Shown here: piece after piece, positions 36,108-44,143 of the stretch
Layout of the letters: each line of letters begins with the position of its first letter
Position numbering within the stretch: position 1 is the stretch's first letter
From: Arcobacter aquimarinus
GTDB taxonomy: Bacteria; Campylobacterota; Campylobacteria; Campylobacterales; Arcobacteraceae
Assembly: GCF_013177635.1 (NCBI RefSeq)
Contig: NZ_CP030944.1
Span: forward strand, 1,674,001-1,738,000
DNA length: 64,000 bases
Direction of reading: 5' to 3'
Made by a program: the position numbers and the translations under genes
Notes under the pieces: generated by a model
What the model was told of the DNA's origin: nothing
Databases searched by the model: none
Seen by the model: the letters and a program-made list of their open reading frames with translations, nothing else

Positions 36108-37693
36108 AAAATTTTTTTAAAAAACTTTTCATCTATTTTGATGAATTAAACTTCAATTACAAAACAGCTTTTTTAGTTTTCATAATTGCAGGTGGGATGA
36201 TATGTATAATTATCCTATCACAAATATCAATTTTTACTATGAAACAAGATTTTGATACTTTATTTGATAAAAGAACAAAAAGTTTAATGCAACTTGAAAA
36301 TATAAAAGATTCATATAAAGTAAATCTTCAAGATACTTTACTTGATTTTGAAAAAGAACAAATAAGCCATACTCAAGCAATAGAAGTTCTATTTTTAGCC
36401 CAAGAGATTATAGACAAAAATTGGGATTTGTACAAACAACAAATAGAACTAAAAAATAAAGAGTTATTAACCACTTTCATAAAAACTTTTATTGTAAAAG
36501 AAGAGAATTATTATGAAAACAAAGCATTGAAAAACTCTATTATGGAAAATATAAATAAGAAAAAAGAGATTATAAAAAAAGAGATTGAAAAGATAAATCA
36601 ACACATAGATTATAAAAAATTTTCAAATATAAATCTTGAAATAAATGCTATTTCAATCTATCTTACAAGTTTGATAAATTATGATTTAAATCTTGCAATA
36701 AATGAAAAAAGAAACACAGATAAGATTTTTAATGTAATTATTATTTTTTCAATTATCTCTATTTTTATAGTATTTCTATTTTCTGTTATTTTATCTTTAT
36801 TAATTATTGATAATTTTAGGAAACTACATAATTCTCTTGAACATAAGGTAAAAGAAAAAACAAAAGAATTACAAGAATTAAATAACTATCTTGAAATAAA
36901 AATTTCAAAAGAGGTAGCTCAAAATAGAAAAAAAGATATTATTATGTTTCAACAAGCAAGATTTGCTTCTTTAGGTGAAATGCTAAATAACATAGCTCAT
37001 CAGTGGCGTCAACCTTTAGGTTCAATCACTATGATTATTCAAAGTTTTCAAACAAAAATGTCTTTGGGAAAATTAACTGCTTCATTTGTAGATGAAAAAG
37101 TAAATGACGCCCTACTTTTAGCATCTAATATGTCAAACACTTTAGATGATTTTAGAAATTTTTTCTCACCTAATAAAATAAAAAGTCAATTTTATATCAA
37201 AAATTGTTTAGAACACTCTATTGAATTATCAAAATATTTTTTAAATCAGGAAAATATTCAAGTTATATTAAAAATTAGAAATAATGTAAAAATAGATAGT
37301 TATTACAATGAACTTTCTCATGTATTTTTGAATCTTATCTCAAACTCAAAAGATGCTTTAACTTCTAATGTTGACAAAAATGATAGAATTATAAAAATTG
37401 TTGTAAATAGATTTAAAAATCATCTTGTTATAAATTTTGTTGATAATGGTGGAGGAATTCCAAAAGAGATTTTGCCAAAAATTTTTGAACCTTATTACAC
37501 TACAAAATATAAAAGTGCAGGAACTGGTATCGGACTTTATATGTCAAAACAGATAATCGAAAAACATATGAATGGAGAGATTTTATATAAAAATATTTTT
37601 TATAAAATAAAAGATGACAGGGTTTTTTCATGCTCTTTATTTACAATAAAAATACCACTAAATCAAACAAACGGAAATGAAAATGAAAAATAG
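36104..37693 (+). CDS. membrane sensor histidine kinase (HQWRQPL type)
   Basis: Kinase of 529 aa with TM1 (~20-45), an extracytoplasmic helical domain (~46-205), TM2 (~207-232) and a coiled coil. The phosphoacceptor is His299 in NNIAHQWRQPLG, and the ATPase boxes are NLISNSKDAL, VDNGGGIP, FEPYYTTK and GTGIGLYMSKQII. The helical periplasmic domain is a plausible docking site for the binding protein encoded just upstream. It overlaps the response-regulator gene by 17 bases. Confidence 0.92.
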   Translation: MKNFFKKLFIYFDELNFNYKTAFLVFIIAGGMICIIILSQISIFTMKQDFDTLFDKRTKSLMQLENIKDSYKVNLQDTLLDFEKEQISHTQAIEVLFLAQEIIDKNWDLYKQQIELKNKELLTTFIKTFIVKEENYYENKALKNSIMENINKKKEIIKKEIEKINQHIDYKKFSNINLEINAISIYLTSLINYDLNLAINEKRNTDKIFNVIIIFSIISIFIVFLFSVILSLLIIDNFRKLHNSLEHKVKEKTKELQELNNYLEIKISKEVAQNRKKDIIMFQQARFASLGEMLNNIAHQWRQPLGSITMIIQSFQTKMSLGKLTASFVDEKVNDALLLASNMSNTLDDFRNFFSPNKIKSQFYIKNCLEHSIELSKYFLNQENIQVILKIRNNVKIDSYYNELSHVFLNLISNSKDALTSNVDKNDRIIKIVVNRFKNHLVINFVDNGGGIPKEILPKIFEPYYTTKYKSAGTGIGLYMSKQIIEKHMNGEILYKNIFYKIKDDRVFSCSLFTIKIPLNQTNGNENEK

Positions 37694-38345
37694 AGATTTA
37701 AATATCTTACATAATTTTAATGTCCTCTATCTTGAAGATGATGATAGTTTATTAAAACATACAACTGATGTTTTAGAGGATTTTATAAATCATATATATA
37801 CAGCGAAAACATCAAAAGAGGCTTTAGATATTTTATTAAATAAAAAAATTGATGTGATTATCTCAGATATTTTACTAAAAGATGAAAATGGAATAGATTT
37901 TTTAAAACATATAAAAAGTAAAAATATCAATGTTCCAACTATTCTTACAACTGCTCACACAGATACAAACTACTTACTTGATGCTATAAAATTAAAAGTT
38001 GAAAACTACATAGTAAAACCTATAAATATAAAAGAGTTATTAAACTCTTTACATGATGTATTACTTCCAGTAATTCAAGAAAAAGAGATAAGAAAAAACA
38101 ATAATGTAATAAAAACAATTTCAGCAATTACAGATAGTAAACAAGTAGAAATTGTGAAGTTTATTATAAATAGTTTAGATAATGAAAATCTTTTTGTAGC
38201 TTCATATACTGATATTATGGAAAACTTTTCTATTTCAAAACCTACACTAATCAAACTTTTTAAAGATTTAGCAGAAAAAAATATATTGGTAAAAATTCAA
38301 CACAAAACTTACAGATTCAATGAAAAGAGTTTAAATGACAACTAA
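37677..38345 (+). CDS. response regulator with winged-helix output domain
   Basis: A 222-aa regulator: receiver domain (~14-130) with acidic pocket LEDDDS, phosphoacceptor Asp64 in IISDILL, TTAHT and KPIN. The C-terminal ~85 residues form a helix-turn-helix (YTDIMENFSISKPTLIKLFKDLAEKNILVKI) unlike OmpR or NarL outputs. It probably controls this unit and may bind the GTAAAA-type palindromes nearby; that is inference. It overlaps the kinase gene by 17 bases and the transporter gene by 11. Confidence 0.9.
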   Translation: MKMKNRDLNILHNFNVLYLEDDDSLLKHTTDVLEDFINHIYTAKTSKEALDILLNKKIDVIISDILLKDENGIDFLKHIKSKNINVPTILTTAHTDTNYLLDAIKLKVENYIVKPINIKELLNSLHDVLLPVIQEKEIRKNNNVIKTISAITDSKQVEIVKFIINSLDNENLFVASYTDIMENFSISKPTLIKLFKDLAEKNILVKIQHKTYRFNEKSLNDN

Positions 38346-39588
38346 ATTAAAAAATATTTATAAAATCTTTGGACCAGGGATTTTGATGGCAACGGCTGCT
38401 ATTGGTGGTTCACATTTAGTTGCATCAACACAAGCAGGAGCTTTATTTGGTTGGGGTTTAGCTATTTTTATACTTTTAATAAACATTTTTAAGTACCCTT
38501 TTTTCTTAGCAAATGTTCAATATACAATGGCTACAAAAAAAAGTTTAATAGAAGGTTATGCAACTTTAGGAAATGGTTGGCTTTGGTTATTTACAGTTTT
38601 AGCTGTTATTGCTGCTGTTGTAAATACTGCTGCTGTATCAATGTTTGCAGCAAGTTTATTAGGATATTTCATACCTATTCAACTAACTTTAAATTTACTT
38701 AGTTTTATTATAATTTTTGGCTGTTTACTCATACTTATAGCAGGAAAATATCATCTTTTAAATAATGTTTCTAAAATTATTATGATAACTTTAAGTATCT
38801 CTACAATTATAGCTGTTGTTATGGCTGCTACAAAAGAAGTTACTGTTGTAGAAAATTTTATTTCTCCATCACCTTGGACACTTGCAAGTTTAGGATTTAT
38901 AGTTATTATGACAGGTTGGATGCCAGCACCAATAGAAGTTTCAAGTATTAGTTCTCTTTGGTTAAAAAGTCAGATGAAACAAGAAAGCATAAACTATAAA
39001 AATGCTTTGTTAGATTTTAATGTAGGATATTTTATAACTGCATTTTTAGCTCTATTTTTTCTAGCTCTTGGTGCTTTAGTTTTACATGGAAGTTCTTATG
39101 AGTTTAAAGATGGTATTGCATTTTCTCATCAACTTGTATCTATGTACACTTCTGTAATGGGTGAATGGTCAAGACTTCTAATAGCGTTTATTGCTTTTGC
39201 TTGTATGTTTGGAACATCTATAACTGTTATTGATGGGTATGGAAGAGCTGTAGCAGAAGCTTTTTCTTTGATAAAACGTAAAAAGTCAGCAAATAATACA
39301 AATGTTATGATATGGACAATTATTGTAGGAATAATTGGATTTTTGATAATATTATATTTTACAAGTTCTTTGCGAGCTATGCTTGATTTTGCAATGATTC
39401 TATCATTTGCAACAACTCCGATTTTTGCACTTTTAAACTACAAATTAGTAAAAAGTACAACTCTTCCAAAAGAGTTAAAAAATGGAATATTTTTAAATAT
39501 CTTGTCAATTTTTGGGCTAATATTTTTATTTGGATTTTTAGTTTTATTTATAATTTACAGATGGTTCCCATCTATTTTAGGAATCTAA
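38335..39588 (+). CDS. NRAMP-like transporter lacking the DPGN metal motif
   Basis: A 417-aa membrane protein with about 11 helices and an NRAMP-type opening IFGPGILMATAAIGGSHLVASTQAGA. Where true NRAMP proteins have DPGN, whose Asp and Asn bind Mn/Fe, this has AIGGSH (~22-27). The TM6 methionine is kept (Met196 in GWMPAPIE) but the usual MPH is MPA. The substrate is therefore probably not a classical transition metal. It ends the unit binding protein-kinase-regulator-transporter, overlapping the regulator by 11 bases, so the sensed ligand may be the substrate. Confidence 0.82.
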   Translation: MTTKLKNIYKIFGPGILMATAAIGGSHLVASTQAGALFGWGLAIFILLINIFKYPFFLANVQYTMATKKSLIEGYATLGNGWLWLFTVLAVIAAVVNTAAVSMFAASLLGYFIPIQLTLNLLSFIIIFGCLLILIAGKYHLLNNVSKIIMITLSISTIIAVVMAATKEVTVVENFISPSPWTLASLGFIVIMTGWMPAPIEVSSISSLWLKSQMKQESINYKNALLDFNVGYFITAFLALFFLALGALVLHGSSYEFKDGIAFSHQLVSMYTSVMGEWSRLLIAFIAFACMFGTSITVIDGYGRAVAEAFSLIKRKKSANNTNVMIWTIIVGIIGFLIILYFTSSLRAMLDFAMILSFATTPIFALLNYKLVKSTTLPKELKNGIFLNILSIFGLIFLFGFLVLFIIYRWFPSILGI

Positions 39589-39590
39589 AC

Positions 39591-39869
39591 TTACTTTTCA
39601 TACGCTTTTGTAGAAATTTCTACACCTTCGTATGAAGTTGTTTTTATAGCTTTTAAAATCTCATCTATTTTTAATTTTTCATCATAAACCACACTTACTT
39701 CTTTTGTATTAAGTCTTGCACTTACTTTTTGCACTCCATCAAGCTCTTTTATAGCTTTTTTTACAGCTGTTGTACAAAGTGGACAATGCATTCCTTCTAC
39801 TTTAAAAACCGAAATATTTGAAGCAAATATAAGATTTGCCAACATTAAAAATAAAATAAAAATTTTCAT
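39591..39869 (-). CDS. MerP-like periplasmic heavy-metal-binding protein
   Basis: A 92-aa protein with a signal peptide (to ~Ser17) and one heavy-metal-associated domain whose GMHCPLC motif supplies Cys29 and Cys32. In mer systems MerP hands Hg(II) to MerT; Cu or other soft metals are possible here. Encoded 3 bases after the MerT-like gene and convergent with the NRAMP-like gene. Confidence 0.87.
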   Translation of the reverse strand: MKIFILFLMLANLIFASNISVFKVEGMHCPLCTTAVKKAIKELDGVQKVSARLNTKEVSVVYDEKLKIDEILKAIKTTSYEGVEISTKAYEK

Positions 39870-39872
39870 AAT

Positions 39873-40199
39873 CTAATCCATAAAATAAGGTATTAATTCA
39901 GGGTAAAAAAGTAAAGCAATAACAACTATAAAAAATATAGAAAATAAAATATATTGTTTAAAAAGCTCTTTTTTCGTACATTTGCAAGAAATTTTTTTCT
40001 TAAAATTAAAAAAAGCAAATAAAAAAAATCCTATTGTCAAAATCGCAAGGGGAATTCTTGTGTATTCTAAAGTTGTAAAGTAAGTTAAAACTCCACTTGA
40101 AACTCCAAAAAAAAGAAATAAAAAAGCAGGTAAACAACAAAGAGTTGATAATAGTGCAGTAAAAACTGCACCAATTATCGCTAAACTATTTTTTTTCAT
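39873..40199 (-). CDS. MerT-like metal transport protein
   Basis: A 108-aa inner-membrane protein with three helices. The cysteine pair Cys21-Cys22 in TM1 (STLCCLP) and a cytoplasmic-loop CxC (Cys72, Cys74 in SCKC) reproduce the MerT arrangement for passing a soft metal inward. No MerA reductase or MerR is nearby. It overlaps the transglutaminase-like gene by four bases. Confidence 0.85.
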   Translation of the reverse strand: MKKNSLAIIGAVFTALLSTLCCLPAFLFLFFGVSSGVLTYFTTLEYTRIPLAILTIGFFLFAFFNFKKKISCKCTKKELFKQYILFSIFFIVVIALLFYPELIPYFMD

Positions 40200-41290
40200 A
40201 CTCTTTCTTGAGAAGTATATGTATAAACAAACTCTTTTGGTTTATAATAATCAAGAGCATCTTCTCCAACTTCTGCATAAGGATAACCTAACATATTTAA
40301 AGGATATTGAGCTGGTTTTGGAGTTAAAATAAAATCTCTTGCACTATTAAATGCAACCCAATTCATCTCCCAAGAACCAAAGAAATACTCTTTTGTATCT
40401 TTTAATTTTTTATCTTCATTTGTTAATTTTTCTGCAAGTCTTACTTTTGTAACATCAGCAGGGTCTGTTGGAACCCATCCTAATCCATCTACATAAAATT
40501 CAGCTCTACAATGTTGTGCACCTGTAATATCTGCAAAACCTTTGTCATTTGCTTTTCCACAAGCATTTGAGATTTTTGATTGCCCTGCTCTTATTCCAAA
40601 AATCTCTCTTGCTGGAATTCCTGCATTTCTTAATAAACAAACAAACACTGAACTAATATCTGTACATTTTCCACCATAAATTTTTTCTTCAATTGATTTT
40701 TTAGCATCACCAATTCCGCAACCAACTACACTTTCATCTCTGTACATAGTAGTAACTGTCCAATCATAAATAGCTTGTGCTTTTTCTAATGGTGTTTTAG
40801 CATTTTTAGTAATTTCATTTGCATATTTAGTCAACCCTTCTGTAACAGGGATATGTTTTGTTCCTTCTAAATATACTTTTATATCACTTGGATAGTTTGT
40901 GTTTGATGTTGCTTTTGAAAAATCTGTTGTTCTTTCTTGCATAATTACATCAAAGTTCACTTCTAATTGTGATTTTTCTTGCGATTTTTCCCATTTTACA
41001 TATAAAACTCTTGTGTCATATTCATTTTTCACAATTGTTGCTTCACTAAAGTTTCCTTTATAAGAAAAAGCAACTACTTGATGGTAACTTTCATCTTTTG
41101 GAAGTGGTACCCAAAGTTGAGTGATTTCTTGGCTTGGATTAAAAGAGTAGTTATTTGTAACACTAAATTTTCTAGGAGTTTTAGTAATTCCAAATGAATT
41201 TGTTTCCTCTTTTGCAAATGCAAAATGTGGAGCTAAAATAGCAGCACTTGATAAAGCAGCCGTTGTTTTTAAGAATGTTCTTCTTTGCAT
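40196..41290 (-). CDS. Tat-exported transglutaminase-like protein
   Basis: A 364-aa protein with a twin-arginine signal (QRRTFLK...APHFAFA, cleavage ~26). After an N-terminal beta domain comes a transglutaminase/protease-like core with an apparent triad Cys209 (GGKCTD), His260 (AQHCRAEF) and Asp276 (PTDPAD); further cysteines at ~191, 218, 244 and 261 are unusual for a periplasmic protein and could hold a metal or disulfides. Bacterial relatives are mostly peptidases or amidases. Tat export suggests it folds, or binds a cofactor, before transport. First gene of a unit with MerT and MerP. Confidence 0.82.
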   Translation of the reverse strand: MQRRTFLKTTAALSSAAILAPHFAFAKEETNSFGITKTPRKFSVTNNYSFNPSQEITQLWVPLPKDESYHQVVAFSYKGNFSEATIVKNEYDTRVLYVKWEKSQEKSQLEVNFDVIMQERTTDFSKATSNTNYPSDIKVYLEGTKHIPVTEGLTKYANEITKNAKTPLEKAQAIYDWTVTTMYRDESVVGCGIGDAKKSIEEKIYGGKCTDISSVFVCLLRNAGIPAREIFGIRAGQSKISNACGKANDKGFADITGAQHCRAEFYVDGLGWVPTDPADVTKVRLAEKLTNEDKKLKDTKEYFFGSWEMNWVAFNSARDFILTPKPAQYPLNMLGYPYAEVGEDALDYYKPKEFVYTYTSQERV

Positions 41291-41512
41291 GAGATAAAAC
41301 CTCTAATAGTTTTTGTTCTATTAAGAGATAAAGAGATTAAGTCTTTATATCAAACCATAACCTATGGTCTTTGAACTAATTGTTTGAATACTAATATATC
41401 ATTTATAAACAAAAGCTTAAAAGGTAAAAAAATATTTACTCATTTTTAACTACATTTAATCAAAGATTTGTATAATAAAATTTAAATTTCAAAAAGCTAG
41501 GAAATGCTTAAA
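41291..41512. promoter_or_regulatory. divergent regulatory region between the transglutaminase/MerTP unit and selD
   Basis: Three elements are visible. ACCATA-ACC-TATGGT (41354-41368) is a dyad next to a minus-strand -10 candidate (TATAAA), resembling the ACC...GGT dyads in MerR-family promoters. GTAAAA-N4-ATTTAC (41424-41439) is a near copy of the palindrome at the fdh operon. TATAAT (41471-41476, preceded by TTG) is a strong plus-strand -10 for selD, with a predicted start near 41483. Confidence 0.5.
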
Positions 41513-42550
41513 ATGAACAATGAATATAGGCTAACAAAATTCGTTCAAGCTGCTGGTTGAGCTGCAAAAATGGGTCCGGGTGATCTTAAACAAACTATTT
41601 GTGGTTTAACTCCAAAAGATGAAAGAATTTTAGTAGGATTTGATACAAGTGAAGATGCTAGTGTTTATCAAATAAATGATAATCAAGCAATAGTTCAAAC
41701 ACTTGATTTTATAACTCCCGTTGTAGATGACCCATATATTTATGGGCAAATAGCTGCTGCAAATGCACTTAGTGATGTATTTGCTATGGGAGCTGATGTA
41801 AAAACAGCCATGAATATAGTAGGTTTTGATAAAAAAAATATATCAAAAGAGGCTTTAGGTCTTATACTAAATGGTGGAAATGAAAAAATCAAAGAGTGTG
41901 GAGGAGTGCTTTTAGGTGGGCATACCATTGAATCACCTGAAATGTATTATGGATTATCTGTAACTGGAATGATTCATCCAAATGAGATTATTAGAAATAA
42001 TACTCCAAAGATTGGACATGTTTTAGTTTTAACAAAACCTCTTGGAATGGGTATTTTAACTACAGCTATAAAAAGAGATTTACTAGATATTAATTTAGTA
42101 AAAGAGTGTGCAAAAATAATGTCAAGTTTAAACTACTTGCCATCAAAGATTATGAGAAAATATGATGTAAGTTCTTGTACAGATATCACAGGCTTTGGTC
42201 TTATGGGACATGCTTTAGAGTGTACAAATGATTTAGTAACATTAAGTATTTCATGCAATAATGTTCCAGTAGTAAATGAAGCGATTGATTTAGCAACTAA
42301 TGATGTAATTCCTGGTGGAACAAAAAGAAATATGAAATATACAGAAGATAAAATAACATATTTAAATAATCTTCCAAACCACTGTAAAGCGATACTTTGT
42401 GATGCACAAACTTCTGGTGGTTTATTGATAGCCATGAAAGAAGATGATGCAAAAGAGTATATAAAAGAACTTGAAGAGTTAAGCTTTGGATATGCAAGTA
42501 TTATTGGAGTTGTAATTCCAAGAGGAATAACTCCTATAATTATTCATTAA
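41513..42550 (+). CDS. selD: selenide, water dikinase (selenoprotein form)
   Basis: Makes selenophosphate from selenide and ATP for Sec-tRNA synthesis; 345 aa. The gene starts at ATG 41513 (AGGA 10 bases upstream), and codon 16 is TGA (41558-41560) in the active-site loop VQAAG-U-AAKMGPGDL, where other SelD proteins have Cys or Sec. Starting at the next ATG (41570) would remove the catalytic residue and the lysine after it. GFDTSEDASVY, QTLDFITPVVDDPY and LLGGHTIESPE bind ATP/metal. The enzyme therefore needs its own product. Confidence 0.96.
41573..41585 (+). promoter_or_regulatory. SECIS-like hairpin in selD
   Basis: GGTC-CGGGT-GATC forms a short stem beginning 12 bases after the UGA, with GGU in the loop. 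Spacing and loop resemble the element in fdhA (13 bases), although the stem is weaker with one G-U pair. Confidence 0.5.
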
Positions 42551-42577
42551 AAGAAGAGTAAAAAAAACTCTTCTTTT
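42549..42577. terminator. terminator after selD
   Basis: An 11-bp stem AAAAGAAGAGT / ACTCTTCTTTT with an A-rich loop (42549-42559 and 42567-42577). It ends selD and lies about 58 bases beyond the 3' end of the opposing tRNA-Sec, so it may terminate that transcript too. Confidence 0.8.
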
Positions 42578-42635
42578 ATTAAGATGTAATCCATGTCATA
42601 TATTTAATTTTATTAAAATGATTTTTAAAGAGAAG

Positions 42636-42736
42636 TGGCGAGAAGACGAAGGAATCGAACCTCCCGCGGCGTATTACACATAAACCGCCAATCAGGGTTG
42701 AAGCCTGTGGTGCCCACCAGGTACACTTGTCTCCCA
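42636..42736 (-). tRNA. selC: tRNA-Sec (anticodon UCA)
   Basis: On the minus strand the sequence folds as a selenocysteine tRNA of about 100 nt. The anticodon loop CUUCAAC holds UCA between CAGG and CCUG; a long variable arm has a GGCG/CGCC stem; the T arm GGAGG-TTCGATT-CCTTC has 5 pairs; the encoded 3' end is GCCA. The acceptor helix pairs GGGAGAC with GUCUUCU; the first position next to the discriminator looks mismatched, so the 5' end is uncertain by a base. It lies between selD and selA, antisense to both. A TAATAT -10 candidate is at 42760-42755. Confidence 0.88.
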
Positions 42737-42790
42737 CTTTTTTGTAAGCAAGAAATATTACAGCAAACAATTTTAAAAACATCTGAAAGG

Positions 42791-42806
42791 GTAAAAATGA
42801 TTTTAC
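42791..42806. promoter_or_regulatory. GTAAAA-N4-TTTTAC palindrome over the selA start codon
   Basis: Perfect arms identical to the fdh operon copy (34852). It spans the selA ATG (42797) and lies upstream of the tRNA-Sec promoter on the other strand. It may be an operator or chance, since the codons MILL plus leader generate it. Confidence 0.35.
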
Positions 42807-44143
42807 TAAAATCCATTCCAAAGGTTGATAAGTTTATCACACACGAAGCTTTTGAAGGGTTATCAAAAACTTTAGTTACAAAAATCTCAAAAGAAGTTAT
42901 AGAAAATCTTAGAAATAATATTTTAAATGAAACTATCAAAGAGATAAATGAACAAAGTTTAATATCTGAAGTTTTACAAAATTATGAAAATTTAATATCA
43001 CCATCTTTAAAAAGTGTTATAAATGCAACGGGTATTATCGTTCATACAAATCTAGGAAGAAGTTTATTAGATGAAAATTCACTAAAAAAAACCATCCAAA
43101 TAGCTACAACTTACAATAATTTAGAGTATGACCTAAATGAAGGTAAAAGAGGTGAAAGGTATGCTCACATCACAAAAACTCTAAAAGCACTCACAAATTG
43201 TGAAGATGCAATAGTAGTAAACAACAATGCAAGTGCTGTTTTTTTGATTTTAAACACTTTTTGCAAAAATAAAGAAGTAGTTGTAAGTAGAGGTGAACTT
43301 GTGGAAATTGGGGGAAGTTTTAGAGTTCCTGAGGTTATGACTCAAAGTGGAGCAATTTTAAAAGAGATAGGAACTACTAATAAAACCCATCTAAGAGATT
43401 ATGAAAATGCCATAAATGAAAAAACATCTATGCTTATGAAAGTTCACAAATCAAACTACTCAATTGAGGGTTTTAGTAGTGAAGTTAGCTTTGAAGAGAT
43501 TGTAGAAGTAGCCCAAAAAAACAATATCATAGATTATTATGATATGGGAAGTGGTCATATGATTGATTTACCCTACAATCTAAATAAAAACGAACCCTCA
43601 ATTTTAGAAATTATGCAATATAATCCAAGTTTACTTAGCTTTTCAGGAGATAAACTTTTAGGAAGTGTACAAGCAGGAATCATAATAGGAAAAAAAGAAT
43701 TAATAGAAAAAATCAAAAAAAACCAACTTTTAAGAATGTTAAGAGTTGATAAAATAACTTTAGCACTTCTTGAGGATACTTTAAATTCATATCTAAAAAA
43801 TGACTTAGAACAAATACCAACATTAAAAATGCTTTTTGCATCTACTGAAACCTTAGAGCAAAGAGCAACTAAATTAAAAGAAAAAATAGAAGATATTTAT
43901 AACTGCGAAGTTATAAAAACTTCGACGATGGTAGGAGGTGGAACAACTCCAAATAAAAAGATTCCTTCTATTGCTTTATCACTAGAATACAAAAACTACA
44001 AACCAAACCAACTAGAAAAACTTTTAAGAAAAAATCTAATCATAAGCAGAATTGAAAATGAAAAAGTTTTACTTGATTTTAGAACAATTCAAGAAAATGA
44101 ACTTGAAAAATTAGAGAATATTTTGAAAGGTTTATTTAACTAA
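42797..44143 (+). CDS. selA: L-seryl-tRNA(Sec) selenium transferase
   Basis: PLP enzyme converting Ser-tRNA-Sec to Sec-tRNA-Sec with selenophosphate; 448 aa. The PLP lysine is Lys286 in SFSGDKLLGSVQAG. NATGIIVHTNLGRSLL, YNNLEYDLNEGKRGERYAH and VNNNASAVFL are family hallmarks. ATG 42797 follows AAAGG; the in-frame ATG at 42635 is rejected because the extension translates the tRNA-Sec antisense. The stop overlaps the selB ATG by one base. Confidence 0.96.
   Translation: MILLKSIPKVDKFITHEAFEGLSKTLVTKISKEVIENLRNNILNETIKEINEQSLISEVLQNYENLISPSLKSVINATGIIVHTNLGRSLLDENSLKKTIQIATTYNNLEYDLNEGKRGERYAHITKTLKALTNCEDAIVVNNNASAVFLILNTFCKNKEVVVSRGELVEIGGSFRVPEVMTQSGAILKEIGTTNKTHLRDYENAINEKTSMLMKVHKSNYSIEGFSSEVSFEEIVEVAQKNNIIDYYDMGSGHMIDLPYNLNKNEPSILEIMQYNPSLLSFSGDKLLGSVQAGIIIGKKELIEKIKKNQLLRMLRVDKITLALLEDTLNSYLKNDLEQIPTLKMLFASTETLEQRATKLKEKIEDIYNCEVIKTSTMVGGGTTPNKKIPSIALSLEYKNYKPNQLEKLLRKNLIISRIENEKVLLDFRTIQENELEKLENILKGLFN

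Noticed and set aside
38335-39588. Manganese transporter MntH
   Set aside because: The DPGN metal-binding motif is absent and MPH is changed, so the metal assignment is not supported.
39591-41290. A standard mercury resistance operon
   Set aside because: No merA or merR is present and the first gene is a transglutaminase-like protein, so only MerT/MerP-like transport is claimed.
42635-42796. N-terminal extension of SelA rich in arginine
   Set aside because: The bases are the tRNA-Sec complement; the ribosome site and family alignment support ATG 42797.
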